A DNA stretch of 64,000 nucleotides from contig NZ_JAPEPI010000002.1 of NCBI RefSeq assembly GCF_026340305.1, positions 1,612,001-1,676,000 of the forward strand, in the 5' to 3' direction. Numbering within the stretch: the stretch's first letter is position 1; every line of letters starts with the position of its first letter. Source of the DNA: Streptomyces sp. NBC_01381 (GTDB lineage Bacteria; Actinomycetota; Actinomycetes; Streptomycetales; Streptomycetaceae). The notes beneath the pieces were generated by a model, which did not search any database, had not been told where the DNA came from, and worked only from the letters and a program-made list of their open reading frames with translations. Positions 52,868 through 61,059 of the stretch are shown piece by piece. The translations under genes and the position numbers were made by a program.

Positions 52868-54084
52868 TTGCTGCCTCCGTTGAAGTTCGGGTTCTCCCAG
52901 ATGACCGTGGCGCCCATGCCGAAGCCGACGCACATGGTCGTCAGGCCGTAGCGGACCTCGGGCTGCTCCTCGAACTGCCGCGCCAGCTGCGTCATCAGAC
53001 GTACGCCGGAGGAGGCGAGGGGGTGGCCGTACGCGATGGCGCCGCCGTACTGGTTGACGCGCGCGTCGTCGTCGGCGATGCCGTAGTGCTCGAGGAAGGC
53101 GAGCACCTGGACGGCGAAGGCCTCATTGATCTCGAAGAGACCGATGTCGTCGATGGTCAGGCCCGCCTGGGCGAGCGCCTTCTCCGTGGCCGGGATCGGC
53201 CCGTAGCCCATGACCTCGGGCTCGACACCCGCGAAGGCGTACGAGACGAGGCGCATCTTGACCGGCAGGTTGTTCTCGCGGGCGAAGTCCTCGGAGGCGA
53301 TGATCGACGCCGTGGCGCCGTCGTTGAGGCCCGCGGCGTTGCCGGCGGTGACGCGGCCGTGCGTACGGAACGGCGTCTTCAGACCCGAGAGGTTCTCCAG
53401 GGTCGTCCCCGGGCGCATCGGCTCGTCGGCGGTGGCGAGACCCCAACCGGTCTCACCGGCCTCGGCGTTCGTCCGGCGCACGGAGACCGGCACCAGGTCC
53501 TGCTGGATCTTGCCGTTGGCGTACGCCTTGGCGGCCTTCTCCTGCGAGCGCACGGCGTACTCGTCGGAGCGCTGCTTGGTGATGCTCGGGTAGCGGTCGT
53601 GCAGGTTCTCGGCGGTCATGCCCATGAAGAGGGCGGACTCGTCGACGAGCTTCTCGCTCACGAACCGCGGGTTCGGGTCGACGCCCTCGCCCATGGGGTG
53701 GCGGCCCATGTGCTCGACACCACCGGCGATGACGGCGTCGTACGCGCCGAACGCGATGGAGCCGGCGGTCGCCGTCACGGCGGTCAGGGCGCCGGCGCAC
53801 ATGCGGTCGATCGAGTAGCCCGGCACGGACTGGGGCAGGCCCGCCAGGATCCCGGCCGTGCGGCCCAGCGTCAGACCCTGGTCGCCGATCTGCGTGGTCG
53901 CGGCGATGGCGACCTCGTCGATCTTGGCGGGGTCGAGGGCCGGGTTGCGGCGCAGCAGCTCCCGGATGGCCTTCACGATGAGGTCATCCGCACGGGTCTC
54001 GTGGTAGATGCCCTTCGGGCCCGCCTTGCCGAACGGGGTGCGGACGCCATCAACGAAGACGACGTCCCTGACGGTACGAGGCAC
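52864..54084 (-). CDS. fadA: Acetyl-CoA C-acyltransferase (3-ketoacyl-CoA thiolase)
   Basis: 406 residues from GTG 54084, with GGAGGAG about 7-9 bp upstream. The thiolase nucleophile is Cys96 (DRMCAGAL); the other catalytic residues are His354 in GHPLASSG and Cys385 in TMCVGFGMGA, with NEAFAVQ between them. All signatures are intact and the length is usual. It performs thiolytic cleavage, the last step of beta-oxidation, releasing acetyl-CoA. The overlap with fadB implies a coupled complex-forming pair. Confidence 0.95.
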   Translation of the reverse strand: MPRTVRDVVFVDGVRTPFGKAGPKGIYHETRADDLIVKAIRELLRRNPALDPAKIDEVAIAATTQIGDQGLTLGRTAGILAGLPQSVPGYSIDRMCAGALTAVTATAGSIAFGAYDAVIAGGVEHMGRHPMGEGVDPNPRFVSEKLVDESALFMGMTAENLHDRYPSITKQRSDEYAVRSQEKAAKAYANGKIQQDLVPVSVRRTNAEAGETGWGLATADEPMRPGTTLENLSGLKTPFRTHGRVTAGNAAGLNDGATASIIASEDFARENNLPVKMRLVSYAFAGVEPEVMGYGPIPATEKALAQAGLTIDDIGLFEINEAFAVQVLAFLEHYGIADDDARVNQYGGAIAYGHPLASSGVRLMTQLARQFEEQPEVRYGLTTMCVGFGMGATVIWENPNFNGGSK

Positions 54085-54242
54085 GATGGCTCTCCTCCAG
54101 GGTGCGGGTGCGCCTGCGGCGCGCTTCCGGGAACCATGCTACTTGTCGGTAACTAGGCTGCCCAGTCCCGGCTCGGGGAGGCGAAGGTCACACTTGGCCT
54201 GCGGCCTGGCTGGGCGGTGCGTTCCGGCCCCCGGGGCGGGGC

Positions 54243-54304
54243 GCGCCGATCCCCCCGGCTGCCGCCGGGCGGGTGCGCCGAGCGTCCCGGCTGCCGCAGG
54301 GCGG
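54243..54304 (+). repeat. Two tandem copies of a 31-bp GC-rich repeat upstream of fadA
   Basis: GCGCCGA, then CCCGGCTGCCGC and GGGCGGG, occurs twice in succession (54243-54273 and about 54274-54304), with a few differences. It sits in the 397-bp non-coding gap between fadA and the RNase D gene. The rest of that gap holds the inverted repeat at 54316-54481 and the fadA promoter, for which no clear boxes could be assigned. Confidence 0.65.
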
Positions 54305-54315
54305 GCTGTCCTGTA

Positions 54316-54481
54316 CCGCCGCTCCGCGGCGGATCCTTTCCCGCCCACCCACCCGATTACCCGGCATCCGCCAGGGGCGTACGGGCCGCGCGTCCGTCGC
54401 AACGCGAGCCACCCACCCGCTTGCCCCGTGTTGCGGGGTAATCGGGTGGGTGGGTGGGAGAGATCCGCCGCGGAGCGGCGG
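54316..54481. repeat. Inverted repeat with nested palindromes next to the RNase D stop
   Basis: Arms of about 48 bp (54316-54364 and 54434-54481) are inverted copies of each other. Each arm holds its own palindrome CCGCCGCTCCGCGGCGG and the motif CACCCACCCGATTACC. The right arm ends at the RNase D stop codon, so it can terminate that gene; both arms together could form a large cruciform. Confidence 0.8.
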
Positions 54482-55747
54482 TCAGGTGAGGGCCGTCACC
54501 AGGGCCGGTGTGACCTGGGTGATCTGCCAGGGGCGCGCGCCGTGCGAGGCCAGCGCCGCCGCGACGGAATCCGCGTCCACCTGGGCCGGCGGCTCCCAGC
54601 AGACCCTTCGTACCGTGTCCGGAGTGATCAGGTTCTCCTGCGGCATGTTCAGCTCCTCGGCCAGCGCCGAGACCGCTGCCCGCGCGGCGGAGAGGCGCGC
54701 CGCGGCCGCCGGGTCGCGGTCCGCCCAGGAGCGCGGCGGCGGCGGCCCGGACACGGCCTGCCCCGGCTGCGGCAGCTCGGAGTCGGGCAGGGCCTTGGCC
54801 CGGTCCACCGCGGCCTGCCACTGCTCGAGCTGGCGCCGCCCCATGCGGTGCCCGAAGCCGGTGAGCCCGGCGAGCGCGTGCACGTTCGGCGGCAGCGAAA
54901 GCGCCGCCTCGACGATCGCGCCGTCGCTCAGCACCTTGCCCGGCGACACGTCCCGCCGCTGGGCCACCTTGTCGCGCGCGGTCCACAGTTCGCGTACGAC
55001 CGCCATCTGGCGACGCCGCCGCACCTTGTGCATCCCGGACGTACGACGCCAGGGGTCCTTGCGCGGCGGCGCGGGCGGCGCGGAGGCGATCGCGTCGAAC
55101 TCCTCGCGGGCCCACTCCAGCTTGCCCTGCCGGTCGAGCTCCTTCTCCAGGGCGTCGCGCAGGTCGACGAGGAGCTCCACGTCCAGCGCCGCGTACCGCA
55201 GCCACGGCTCGGGCAGCGGGCGCGTCGACCAGTCGACGGCCGAGTGTCCCTTCTCCAGGACGAAGCCGAGCACCCCCTCGACCATCGCGCCGAGGCCGAC
55301 CCGGGGGAATCCGGCGAGCCGCCCCGCGAGCTCCGTGTCGAAGATGCTGGTCGGGATCATGCCTATTTCGCGGAGGCAGGGCAGGTCCTGAGTGGCGGCG
55401 TGCAGGACCCACTCCGTACCGGAGATCGCCTCGCCGAGCCCCGAGAGGTCGGGGCAGGCGACGGGGTCGATCAGGGTGCTGCCCGCGCCTTCGCGGCGCA
55501 GCTGCACGAGGTAGGCGCGCTGGCCGTACCGGTAGCCGGACGCGCGCTCGGCGTCCACGGCCACGGGGCCACTGCCTGCCGCGAACGCGGCGATCACCTC
55601 GGCGAGGGCGGTCTCGTCGGCGACCACCGGGGGGATGCCATCACGCGGCTCGTCCAAAGGGATCGGCGCCGATTCGACGTCGTCCGGAGGGCCGCCTCCG
55701 GTGGTTCGCAGTGAGCTGTCTGCTGCGGTCTCTTGGGCGTCGGTCAC
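54482..55747 (-). CDS. Ribonuclease D (DEDDy 3'-5' exonuclease with HRDC domain)
   Basis: 421 residues from GTG 55747. Exonuclease residues are visible: Asp65 and Glu67 (VAVDAERAS), Asp121 (HAATQDLPCL), and the YxxxD pair Tyr185/Asp189 (YAALDVELL), which identify the DEDDy class. An HRDC-like helical domain follows (about 235-310: RRQMAVVRELWTARDKVAQRRDVSPGKVL), and the C-terminal region extends further than in E. coli RNase D. The family trims the 3' ends of stable RNAs such as tRNA. A disordered N-terminus of about 40 residues precedes the domain. Transcribed alone, with a 32-bp palindrome upstream marking the end of the next gene. Confidence 0.92.
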   Translation of the reverse strand: MTDAQETAADSSLRTTGGGPPDDVESAPIPLDEPRDGIPPVVADETALAEVIAAFAAGSGPVAVDAERASGYRYGQRAYLVQLRREGAGSTLIDPVACPDLSGLGEAISGTEWVLHAATQDLPCLREIGMIPTSIFDTELAGRLAGFPRVGLGAMVEGVLGFVLEKGHSAVDWSTRPLPEPWLRYAALDVELLVDLRDALEKELDRQGKLEWAREEFDAIASAPPAPPRKDPWRRTSGMHKVRRRRQMAVVRELWTARDKVAQRRDVSPGKVLSDGAIVEAALSLPPNVHALAGLTGFGHRMGRRQLEQWQAAVDRAKALPDSELPQPGQAVSGPPPPRSWADRDPAAAARLSAARAAVSALAEELNMPQENLITPDTVRRVCWEPPAQVDADSVAAALASHGARPWQITQVTPALVTALT

Positions 55748-55774
55748 CTGTCAAGGGTATCTGTGTATGCACAG

Positions 55775-55806
55775 CACCCGTCGACGGAACGTTCCGTCGA
55801 CGGGTG
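55775..55806. terminator. Perfect 32-bp palindrome between the response regulator and RNase D genes
   Basis: CACCCGTCGACGGAAC followed directly by GTTCCGTCGACGGGTG, with no loop. It lies 19 bp beyond the response-regulator stop and 27 bp upstream of the RNase D start. Termination of the former is likely; an operator for RNase D is possible. Confidence 0.7.
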
Positions 55807-55825
55807 TGCGAGGGGTGTAAATGAG

Positions 55826-56488
55826 TCAGTGGATGATTCCGGTGCGCAGCGCCACCGCTACCATCCCGGCCCGGTCACCCGTGCCGAGCTTGCGCGCGAT
55901 ACGGGCGAGGTGACTCTTCACGGTCAGGGCGGAGAGCCCCATCGAGACGCCGATGGCCTTGTTCGACTGGCCCTCGGCGACGAGGCGGAGCACCTCGACC
56001 TCGCGGCCGGACAGCTCGCGGTAGCCGCCGGGGTGGCTCGGGGCGCCCGGGGGGCGGCGGTGCATTCGGGCGGCGGCCGAGCCGATGGGCGCGGCGCCGG
56101 GGCGGGTGGGGAGACCGACATTGGTACGGGTACCGGTGACGACATAGCCCTTCACGCCGCCCGCGAGGGCGTTGCGTACGGCGCCGATGTCGTCGGCGGC
56201 GGAGAGCGCGAGGCCGTTGGGCCAGCCCGCCGCGCGGGTTTCGGAGAGGAGCGTCAGGCCGGAGCCGTCGGGGAGGTGGACGTCTGCGACGCAGATGTCA
56301 CGGGGGTTGCCGATGCGGGGACGAGCCTCCGCGATCGACGAGGCCTCGATCACGTCGCGCACACCGAGCGCCCACAGGTGGCGGGTGACGGTGGAGCGGA
56401 CACGTGGGTCGGCCACGACGACCATGGCGGTCGGCTTGTTCGGGCGGTAGGCGACCAGGCTTGCGGGCTGCTCGAGGAGAACGGACAC
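55826..56488 (-). CDS. Orphan NarL/LuxR-type response regulator
   Basis: 220 residues from GTG 56488, with AGGAGG 5 bp upstream; an in-frame ATG at 56641 would add residues lacking homology. The receiver domain (about 20-130) has the phospho-acceptor region DICVADVHLPDGSGLTLL and a Lys in GGVKGYVV. The first acidic patch is reduced to VVVADPRVR, lacking the usual Asp-Asp pair, so phosphorylation may be weak or absent. A linker with TGTRTNVG precedes a LuxR-type helix-turn-helix (about 155-215: LSGREVEVLRLVAEGQSNKAIGVSMGLSALTVKSHLARIARKLG). No histidine kinase is adjacent. Confidence 0.9.
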   Translation of the reverse strand: MSVLLEQPASLVAYRPNKPTAMVVVADPRVRSTVTRHLWALGVRDVIEASSIAEARPRIGNPRDICVADVHLPDGSGLTLLSETRAAGWPNGLALSAADDIGAVRNALAGGVKGYVVTGTRTNVGLPTRPGAAPIGSAAARMHRRPPGAPSHPGGYRELSGREVEVLRLVAEGQSNKAIGVSMGLSALTVKSHLARIARKLGTGDRAGMVAVALRTGIIH

Positions 56489-56692
56489 CAGGCCTCCTGG
56501 GGTGCGGGACGGAACCGGCTCGGGGATGAAGCCGGGACGAACCGTGCTTTCAAGGTCACCCACCTCTTCGGCACCAAACCCGCCCGCCTTTAGAGAATGA
56601 TCACGATTTGGTGAGTAACAATTCGGACCATTCGGACACATGATCGATCATCCGAAGATCAACCCGAATCGGAGTCGCTCAGAAACGATCCC

Positions 56693-56723
56693 GCAGGTGT
56701 CCGGGCGTCACCCGGACACCTGC
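56693..56723 (-). terminator. Perfect 13-bp-stem terminator of the DUF3000 gene
   Basis: GCAGGTGTCCGGG (56693-56705) pairs exactly with CCCGGACACCTGC (56711-56723) around CGTCA, 14 bp beyond the DUF3000 stop. Confidence 0.85.
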
Positions 56724-56737
56724 GCGGGCATCTCCGC

Positions 56738-57406
56738 TCACGGACTCTGCGGTCCCCGGCGCTGCGGCAGCGACACCACGGAACCGTCGCCTCCCTGCCC
56801 GGCGGGCGGCAGCCCCGCCACCTGACAGAGCAGATCGCACCACGCGGCCAGGTGCGCCGCGGTGTCCGGCACCCCGCCGAACCCTTCGTGCGGCGCCGGC
56901 GTCCAGGAAGCCCGGATCTCGATCTGCGACGCGGGCGGACGCTGGGCGAGTCCGCCGAAGTAGTGCGACCCGGCGCGGGTGACCGTGCCGCTCGGCGCCC
57001 CGCACACCAGACCGCGCGCCCCCAGCGCACCCGTCAGCCACGACCAGCACACCTCGGGCAGCAGCGGGTCCGCCGCCATCTCCGGCTCAAGTTCCGCGCG
57101 CACCAGCGTGACGAGGCGGAACGTGCCGTGCCAGGCCTCGTGCCCCGCCGGGTCGTGCAGCAGCACCAGGCGGCCGTCCGCCAGGTCGTCGTCGCCGTCC
57201 ACCACCGCCGCCTCCAGCGCGTACGCGTACGGGGCGAGGCGCTGCGGAGGCCGCGTCGGGTCGATCTCGATCTCGGGCCGAAGCCGTGCCCCGCGCAGTG
57301 CGTCCACCGCCGCGCGGAAGGGCAACGGAGCCGATTCCCCCACCTTCCCCTCCGTACTTTCCATCTCGCCAGCGCCGTCCGACCGTTGTCCCTGAGCCGC
57401 AGCCAT
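56738..57406 (-). CDS. DUF3000 domain protein
   Basis: About 222 residues if ATG 57406 is used; ATG 57364 is an alternative, and neither has a strong ribosome binding site. The conserved core (LPFRAAVDALRGARLRPEIEIDPTRPPQRLAPYAYALEAAV, LVLLHDPAGHEAWHGTFRLVTLVRAELEPEMAADPLLPEVCWSWL) is characteristic of this actinobacterial family, which is found next to hemE. The function is unknown; no signal peptide or membrane helix is present. It is divergent from hemE with a gap of about 120 bp, so the two may share control. Confidence 0.82.
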   Translation of the reverse strand: MAAAQGQRSDGAGEMESTEGKVGESAPLPFRAAVDALRGARLRPEIEIDPTRPPQRLAPYAYALEAAVVDGDDDLADGRLVLLHDPAGHEAWHGTFRLVTLVRAELEPEMAADPLLPEVCWSWLTGALGARGLVCGAPSGTVTRAGSHYFGGLAQRPPASQIEIRASWTPAPHEGFGGVPDTAAHLAAWCDLLCQVAGLPPAGQGGDGSVVSLPQRRGPQSP

Positions 57407-57527
57407 GCGGGGAAGATTAAGGGGAACCGCCGCTTCGCGCAGGGAGGGACACCCCTGAGAGGGGGCTCGGTCAAGCCAGGGTGTCCCTCGGGACAGGGGG
57501 CGCACGGCCCCGTGCGAGACTTTCCGC

Positions 57528-58595
57528 GTGAGTGCCAACAACAGCCCCGCGGGCCAGCAGAACGCAGCGACGTACGACTCAGCCTTCATGAAGGCCTGCA
57601 GGCGCGAGCCCGTGCCGCACACGCCGGTCTGGTTCATGCGGCAGGCCGGGCGCTCACTTCCCGAGTACCGCAAGGTGCGCGAGGGCACGGCCATGCTGGA
57701 GTCCTGCATGATGCCGGAGCTCGTCACGGAGATCACGCTGCAGCCCGTGCGCCGCCACAAGGTCGACGCCGCGATCTACTTCAGCGACATCGTCGTACCC
57801 CTCAAGGCCATCGGCATCGACCTCGACATCAAGCCGGGCATCGGCCCGGTCGTCGCCAACCCGATCCGCTCGCGCGCCGACCTCGCGCAGCTGCGGGACC
57901 TGACGCCTGAGGACGTCCACTACGTCACCGAGGCGATCGGGATGCTGACGGGCGAGCTGGGGTCGACGCCGCTCATCGGGTTCGCCGGTGCGCCTTTCAC
58001 CCTCGCGAGTTACCTGGTCGAGGGCGGTCCGAGCCGTAACCACGAGCACACCAAGGCGCTCATGTACGGCGACCCGGAGCTCTGGGCCGAGCTGCTCGAC
58101 CGGCTCGCGGAGATCACCGGGGCCTTCCTGAAGGTGCAGATCGAGGCGGGCGCGAGCGCCGTGCAGCTCTTCGACTCGTGGGTGGGCGCGCTCGCCCCGG
58201 CCGACTACCGGCGCTCCGTGATGCCCGCGTCGAAGAAGGTGTTCGACGCGGTGGCTTCGTACGGCGTGCCGCGCATCCACTTCGGTGTCGGCACGGGCGA
58301 GCTGCTCGGACTGATGGGCGAGGTGGGCGCCGACGTGGTGGGCGCCGACTGGCGGGTGCCGATGGACGAGGCGGCCCGGCGGGTCGGTCCCGGCAAGGCG
58401 CTGCAGGGCAACCTCGACCCGGCGGTCCTCTTCTCCACGCGCGAGGCGGTCGAGGCCAAGACGGACGAGGTGCTCGCCGCCGCTTCCGGGCTCGAAGGGC
58501 ACATCTTCAACCTCGGCCACGGAGTCCTGCCGTCGACGGACCCGGACGCGCTGACGCGGCTCGTGGAGCACGTCCACACGCGCACGGCCGTCTGA
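57528..58595 (+). CDS. hemE: Uroporphyrinogen decarboxylase
   Basis: Decarboxylates the four acetate side chains of uroporphyrinogen III to give coproporphyrinogen III in haem synthesis. 355 residues from GTG 57528, a normal length. Signatures: PVWFMRQAGRSLPEYRK (substrate-binding Arg pair), IYFSDIVVPLKAIGIDL with the catalytic Asp, GFAGAPFTLASYLVEGG, QLFDSWVGALAP, and FNLGHGVLPSTDPD near the C-terminus. The gene is alone on the plus strand; it ends at a bidirectional terminator shared with the exopolysaccharide operon. Confidence 0.97.
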   Translation: MSANNSPAGQQNAATYDSAFMKACRREPVPHTPVWFMRQAGRSLPEYRKVREGTAMLESCMMPELVTEITLQPVRRHKVDAAIYFSDIVVPLKAIGIDLDIKPGIGPVVANPIRSRADLAQLRDLTPEDVHYVTEAIGMLTGELGSTPLIGFAGAPFTLASYLVEGGPSRNHEHTKALMYGDPELWAELLDRLAEITGAFLKVQIEAGASAVQLFDSWVGALAPADYRRSVMPASKKVFDAVASYGVPRIHFGVGTGELLGLMGEVGADVVGADWRVPMDEAARRVGPGKALQGNLDPAVLFSTREAVEAKTDEVLAAASGLEGHIFNLGHGVLPSTDPDALTRLVEHVHTRTAV

Positions 58596-58635
58596 AAGAC
58601 GTCCGCCTGGTTGACGTCCGTCTGAAAGATGTCTG

Positions 58636-58671
58636 AAAAGGGTCCCTGTCCGATCGGGCAGTGACCCTTTT
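58636..58671. terminator. Bidirectional terminator between hemE and the GH114-like gene
   Basis: AAAAGGGTC (58636-58644) pairs with GACCCTTTT (58663-58671), with an inner CTG-CCGATCGG-CAG hairpin. The A/T ends give a T-run in both directions, suiting the convergent genes. Confidence 0.88.
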
Positions 58672-58681
58672 CTGTTGGGTG

Positions 58682-59470
58682 TCAGCAGGGTCTGCGCCAC
58701 GCGTCCAGGTCCAGCCTCTTGCGCATGGAGGACAGGCCGAGGCGGCGTGTGCGGTCGCAGAACTCCTCGTTGGGCACGGCGTACTCGACGTGCAGGACCG
58801 CCTTGCCCGCCTTCACGAACGGGGTGAGCTCGGCGCACTCCTTGTACTGGGCGCACTCCTCGTTGACGGCGAAGTCGAAGTCGTCGACGAGCCGGGGGAT
58901 CTGCGGCAGGTCGTTCTTCAGGCCGACGGACAGGCCGCGGTCGTGCGCGAGGCGGGCGATCATCCGGTTGAAGGCCAGCTGATCGCGGGCGGTCAGGGGG
59001 AATCCGGTGCGGTTGAGGTAGCCGTCGAGGAGGTCAGGCTCCACGGCGTCGAAGCCCTTGCCGCGGCACATGTCGAAGCGCGCCGCCATCAGCGGGCGCA
59101 GCACATCGAGACGGCGGATGTCGAGCCAGCGCTCCCCTTTCCAGCCGTTGGGGCGGCCCAGGACCGAGGCGGGGAAGTCGCCGCTGTCGGGGCGGAAGGA
59201 CTCCCAGGCACCCACGTTGACGTAACAGATGACGCGGCGCCCGTCCTTGTGCAGCCGGGCCACGTCGGACGCGCGGTTCTCGAAGCCGTCGATGTCGTAG
59301 ACGGGCACGTCCACGCGCGGATCGACGCGGCCGTCGAGCTGCCACTGCCAGGCGGTGCCGGGACGCGGCCGCCACGGTTCCGGGTCCGCTTCGTCCCGCG
59401 CGGCCGACGAGCAGCCGGAGAGGAGGAGGACGGCGGCAAGGAGCGGGGCGAGCGCGCGGCGGCGGGTCAC
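58682..59470 (-). CDS. GH114-like endo-alpha-1,4-polygalactosaminidase lipoprotein
   Basis: 262 residues from GTG 59470, overlapping the stop of the upstream gene (GTGA). The lipobox LLLSGC (Cys20) puts it on the outer membrane face. The TIM-barrel GH114 motifs are present: WQWQLDGRVD, VPVYDIDGFEN, GRRVICYVNVGAWESFRPD, GWKGERWLDIRRLDVLRPLMAARFDMCRGKGFDAVEPDLLDGY, GLSVGLKNDLPQIPRLVDDFDFAVNEEC. The VEPD acid and the YDIDGF Asp fit the family's catalytic pair. Known members cut alpha-1,4-galactosamine polymers. It closes an operon with a spherulin-4-like protein and nucleotide-sugar enzymes, supporting a role in trimming a galactosamine polysaccharide. Confidence 0.87.
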   Translation of the reverse strand: MTRRRALAPLLAAVLLLSGCSSAARDEADPEPWRPRPGTAWQWQLDGRVDPRVDVPVYDIDGFENRASDVARLHKDGRRVICYVNVGAWESFRPDSGDFPASVLGRPNGWKGERWLDIRRLDVLRPLMAARFDMCRGKGFDAVEPDLLDGYLNRTGFPLTARDQLAFNRMIARLAHDRGLSVGLKNDLPQIPRLVDDFDFAVNEECAQYKECAELTPFVKAGKAVLHVEYAVPNEEFCDRTRRLGLSSMRKRLDLDAWRRPC

Positions 59471-60132
59471 GACTCCTCCCCGCTGCCGCGGAACGGCGGC
59501 GGCTGCGTCCAGGGATTGGGCCCCGCCCCCGGCACCGCGCAGTGCACGCCCGCACCCCGCCGTACCGCGGTGCGTCCGGCGAGGCGGGCCAGCGCCGGCG
59601 GCACCCCGTACACGAGGTGGCAGAAGTGCTCGGGGGAGTGCCGGGCCGTCCAGGGCGGGGCGGTGAACGAGCTCAGATACGTCGACCAGTGGCCCTCGAA
59701 CGTGACGAGCAGATCGGCGGCCCGGGCATACCCCGGCGCCGGATGCACGCCCGGGTTGAGCACCACCGTCCGCGCGCCACGCCCCCGCGCCGAACGGACC
59801 AGACGCCGGCAGTGCCGCAGCTCGCGGCGGCCGGGCGCGACCCGGTCGAGGAAGCAGCCGTCCACCCCGTACCAGGCGCGGTGGCGGTCCAGGTCGTCGG
59901 TGACGGCGTCGAGCGGCCGCCGCCCGTACGCCGTGTCGACATAGCCGAGCACCCGCACCCCCGCCTCGCGCAGCGCGCGCGAGGCGGAGGTGAACGCGGG
60001 GTCGGGGGCCTGCCCCGGGCCGTCGGCGGCGTTCAGGACGACGCCGTACAGCTGGGGCGCGGCCGCCAGGAGCGCCTGCCAGGCCGCGGGGTCCGCGGCC
60101 GGGTGGACGTACAGCGGCACCAGCAGCGTCAT
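59467..60132 (-). CDS. Spherulin-4 (GH135/Sph3-like) family protein
   Basis: 221 residues from ATG 60132, overlapping the stop of the epimerase gene (ATGA) and the start of the GH114-like gene. Family motifs are clear: LLVPLYVHPAADPAAW, YGVVLNAADGPGQAPD, VRVLGYVDTAYGRRPLDAVTDDLDRHRAWYGVDGCFLDRV and VVLNPGVHPAPGY. In Aspergillus, Sph3 of this family hydrolyses N-acetylgalactosamine stretches and is needed for galactosaminogalactan production. No signal peptide is visible at the N-terminus, so this bacterial member may be cytoplasmic or exported by another route. Confidence 0.85.
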   Translation of the reverse strand: MTLLVPLYVHPAADPAAWQALLAAAPQLYGVVLNAADGPGQAPDPAFTSASRALREAGVRVLGYVDTAYGRRPLDAVTDDLDRHRAWYGVDGCFLDRVAPGRRELRHCRRLVRSARGRGARTVVLNPGVHPAPGYARAADLLVTFEGHWSTYLSSFTAPPWTARHSPEHFCHLVYGVPPALARLAGRTAVRRGAGVHCAVPGAGPNPWTQPPPFRGSGEES

Positions 60133-61052
60133 CGCGGATCCCCGACGGCGTGCCCGATGGGTGACGATCCGTCGGCGGCCCACAGCGCGGTCAGGGAATC
60201 CCGCAGCGAGCGCACCGGTGTCCAGCCCAACTCCCGTTCCGCCGCGGAGATGTCGGCGCACTGCCAGGGCACGGCCACCGAGCGGCCCACCTTGCCGAGC
60301 GTCTCCTCCACGCGCCCGGTGAAGCCCGCGGCGGCCACCAGGCCGTGCATCAGGTCGCGCACCGGGACGGCCCGGCCGCTGCCGATGTTCAGCAGGCGCG
60401 GCCGCCCCGATGTGGTCAGCGTCAGCGCCACGGCGTCCGCCACATCGCGTACGTCGACGAAGTCCCGGTGCGCCGACAGGTCGCCGACCCGTACCGTGCC
60501 GTGCGGCGTACGGCACAGCGCATGGCGCAGCTCGGCGGTGAGCCGGCCCGGGAGCCCGGCGCGGGAGGCGCCAGGGCCCACCGGGTTGGTGACCCGCAGG
60601 ACGAACGCGTCGAGCCCCGCGTCGAGGACGGCGAGGGTGCCGGCCAGCTTGGTCGCGCCGTACGGGGCGACCGGGCGGGCGGGGGCGTCCTCGGGGGTCC
60701 GCTCGCCGATGCACGTCGGCCCGTACTCGGCGGCCGAGCCGAGATGCACCAGGCGGGCGGTGGGCGCCGCGGCCCGCAGAGCGTCGCAAAGGACCGCGGG
60801 GCCCCGGGAGTTGACCTCGGCGAGGGCAAGCACTCCGCCACCGACCGCGCCCGCGCAGTTGACCACGGCGTCGGGCGCGGCCCGGGCGAGCTGCTCGGCG
60901 AGGGCGTCGGTGGTCACGCGGGCGAGGTCGATCCGGAGGTCGTCCGAAGGGGCGCGGCCGCCGCGGAACAGCCGCACGCCCGGCAGGGCGTGCAGCCGCT
61001 CGGCGATGTGCCCGCCCAGGTATCCGGTGGAGCCCAGGACGAGAATGCGCAC
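60129..61052 (-). CDS. NAD-dependent nucleotide-sugar epimerase/dehydratase (extended SDR)
   Basis: 307 residues from GTG 61052, 7 bp after the nucleotidyltransferase stop. The Rossmann motif is VRILVLGSTGYLGGHIAERL, the catalytic Tyr-Lys is in YGATKLAGTL, and the Ser is in VHLGSAAEYGP. VNSRGPAVLCDAL and HRDFVDVRDVADAV are usual in UDP-sugar 4-epimerases and dTDP-sugar reductases. The exact sugar is not fixed by sequence. In an operon with galactosamine-polymer hydrolase-like proteins, a role in supplying UDP-GalNAc or a related activated sugar is a reasonable inference. Confidence 0.85.
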   Translation of the reverse strand: MRILVLGSTGYLGGHIAERLHALPGVRLFRGGRAPSDDLRIDLARVTTDALAEQLARAAPDAVVNCAGAVGGGVLALAEVNSRGPAVLCDALRAAAPTARLVHLGSAAEYGPTCIGERTPEDAPARPVAPYGATKLAGTLAVLDAGLDAFVLRVTNPVGPGASRAGLPGRLTAELRHALCRTPHGTVRVGDLSAHRDFVDVRDVADAVALTLTTSGRPRLLNIGSGRAVPVRDLMHGLVAAAGFTGRVEETLGKVGRSVAVPWQCADISAAERELGWTPVRSLRDSLTALWAADGSSPIGHAVGDPR

Positions 61053-61059
61053 GGTGTCG

